From the NCBI GenBank assembly GCA_040754425.1, contig JBFMCR010000002.1, positions 1 through 58,298 of the forward strand: a DNA stretch of 58,298 bases, in the 5' to 3' direction. The number at the start of each line of letters is the position of its first letter. Positions within the stretch are counted from its first letter, which is position 1. Both the position numbers and the translations under genes were made by a program. Source of the stretch: UBA6918 sp040754425 (GTDB taxonomy: Bacteria > Pseudomonadota > Gammaproteobacteria > Burkholderiales > Thiobacillaceae). Positions 57,947 to 58,298 of this stretch are shown here, piece after piece. The notes beneath the pieces were generated by a model. That model saw only the letters and a list, made by a program, of their open reading frames with translations. It was not told where the DNA came from and did no database searches.

Positions 57947-58298
57947 TTAGAGCCCAAAAGGCTTGATGACCGGCACGGGAGCCGGGGAAGCGGGAGCAGC
58001 CGGTGCTGCTGCAGGAGCAGGAGCAGGCTTGGGTGCCACTTTCTTGGGAGCCGCTTTTTTGGCTGCAGGTTTTTTAGCCGCGGGCTTTTTTACAACAGGC
58101 TTCCTGGCCGGAGCTGCGGCCTTTTTGGCAACAGGCTTTTTGGCTGCCGGCTTCTTGGCGGCTACCTTTTTGGCGGCGGGCTTTCTGGCCGGTGCTGCCT
58201 TTTTGGCAACAGGCTTTTTGGCTGCCGGCTTCTTGGCGGCTACCTTTTTGGCGGCGGGCTTTCTGGCCGGTGCTGCTTTTTTGGCAACAGGCTTTTTG
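57947..58298 (-). CDS. Lys/Ala/Pro-rich histone H1-like protein (partial, runs off the window)
   Basis: On the minus strand the frame is open from the window end to TAA at 57947-57949, giving the last 116 residues. Repeats of the type KKPVAKKAAPARKPAAKKVA are followed by a Pro/Ala-rich tail ending VIKPFGL. The composition matches bacterial histone H1-like or AlgP-type DNA-binding proteins, which coat DNA through Lys-rich tails. The repeats derive from a 78-bp DNA unit. The start lies outside the window, so total length is unknown. Confidence 0.85.
   Translation of the reverse strand, partial: KKPVAKKAAPARKPAAKKVAAKKPAAKKPVAKKAAPARKPAAKKVAAKKPAAKKPVAKKAAAPARKPVVKKPAAKKPAAKKAAPKKVAPKPAPAPAAAPAAPASPAPVPVIKPFGL
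58127..58298 (-). repeat. 78-bp tandem repeat coding for 26-residue Lys/Ala units
   Basis: The segment beginning GGCAACAGGCTTTTTGGCTG recurs at 58127, 58205 and 58283, an exact period of 78 bp. The units are almost identical at DNA level (one C/T change at a boundary), which suggests recent duplication. Confidence 0.9.

Noticed and set aside
58127..58298. 78-bp repeats as a CRISPR or satellite element
   Set aside because: The repeats are in frame and code for a Lys/Ala-rich protein typical of H1-like tails.

Overview
The window reads as about 58 kb of a GC-rich betaproteobacterial chromosome. The gene content and order point to Nitrosomonadales or a near relative: a rsmI/yraN/diaA/dolP block, UbiD, the ubiE-ubiJ-ubiB ubiquinone cluster, Mpl and YqiA, a pyr cluster with a pseudo-dihydroorotase, PhoBR, MsrPQ and a Lys/Ala-rich H1-like protein. 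The genus cannot be named from the sequence alone. No rRNA, tRNA or CRISPR array was seen.

Bases 1-6430 are an integron cassette array, less GC-rich than the rest. It holds ten cassettes, each ending in an attC site whose 5' core (RYYYAAC) is complementary to the start of its own cassette. Most cassettes carry one small gene. They encode membrane proteins, orphan soluble proteins, a PD-(D/E)XK-like protein and a DUF2726 protein. One gene faces backwards. No integrase is visible, so the platform, if it survives, would lie to the left. An IS5-family element sits exactly on one attC crossover (TTAG target duplication). The array ends where a REP-associated transposase (RAYT) element replaces the second half of an attC. 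A 100-N gap lies at this junction, flanked by the same 127 bp on both sides, which looks like an assembly artefact.

Bases 7783-30146 are housekeeping. They hold rsmI divergent from yraN-diaA-dolP-ubiD, then dacB, an IS110-family element with a stop-interrupted transposase, a DUF721 gene divergent from secA, a MidA-type methyltransferase divergent from a pteridine-reductase-like SDR, and a TonB-dependent (perhaps copper) receptor. After these come mpl-yqiA-RNB nuclease-tonB, fbp, an MscS channel and yqgE. Bases 30163-33626 hold ruvX-pyrR-pyrB-pyrX, with two different palindromic repeats inside the cluster. Bases 33670-35387 are an AT-richer SfiI-like restriction-modification pair, probably acquired.

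Bases 35503-57877 hold a Ca2+/Na+ exchanger, a very large FAD/Fe-S dehydrogenase, a HIT protein, a GGDEF-EAL protein, uup, phoBR with a Pho box, ubiE-ubiJ-ubiB, a DUF2238 protein, nadA, hda, a small cluster of FMN-binding, thioesterase-like, membrane and arginase-like proteins, lpxR, a thioredoxin, and msrP-msrQ. The window ends inside a Lys/Ala-rich gene built of 78-bp tandem repeats.

The most unusual non-coding signal is a family of intergenic hairpins (24229, 30069, 44855, 49966, with a relative at 11747). One arm is purine-rich and resembles repeated Shine-Dalgarno sequences; the other is pyrimidine-rich and ends just before a start codon. Other repeats include a palindromic unit split by the IS110 element and also embedded in-frame in the midA-like gene, and a 141-bp MITE-like element placed at the pyrR stop codon.
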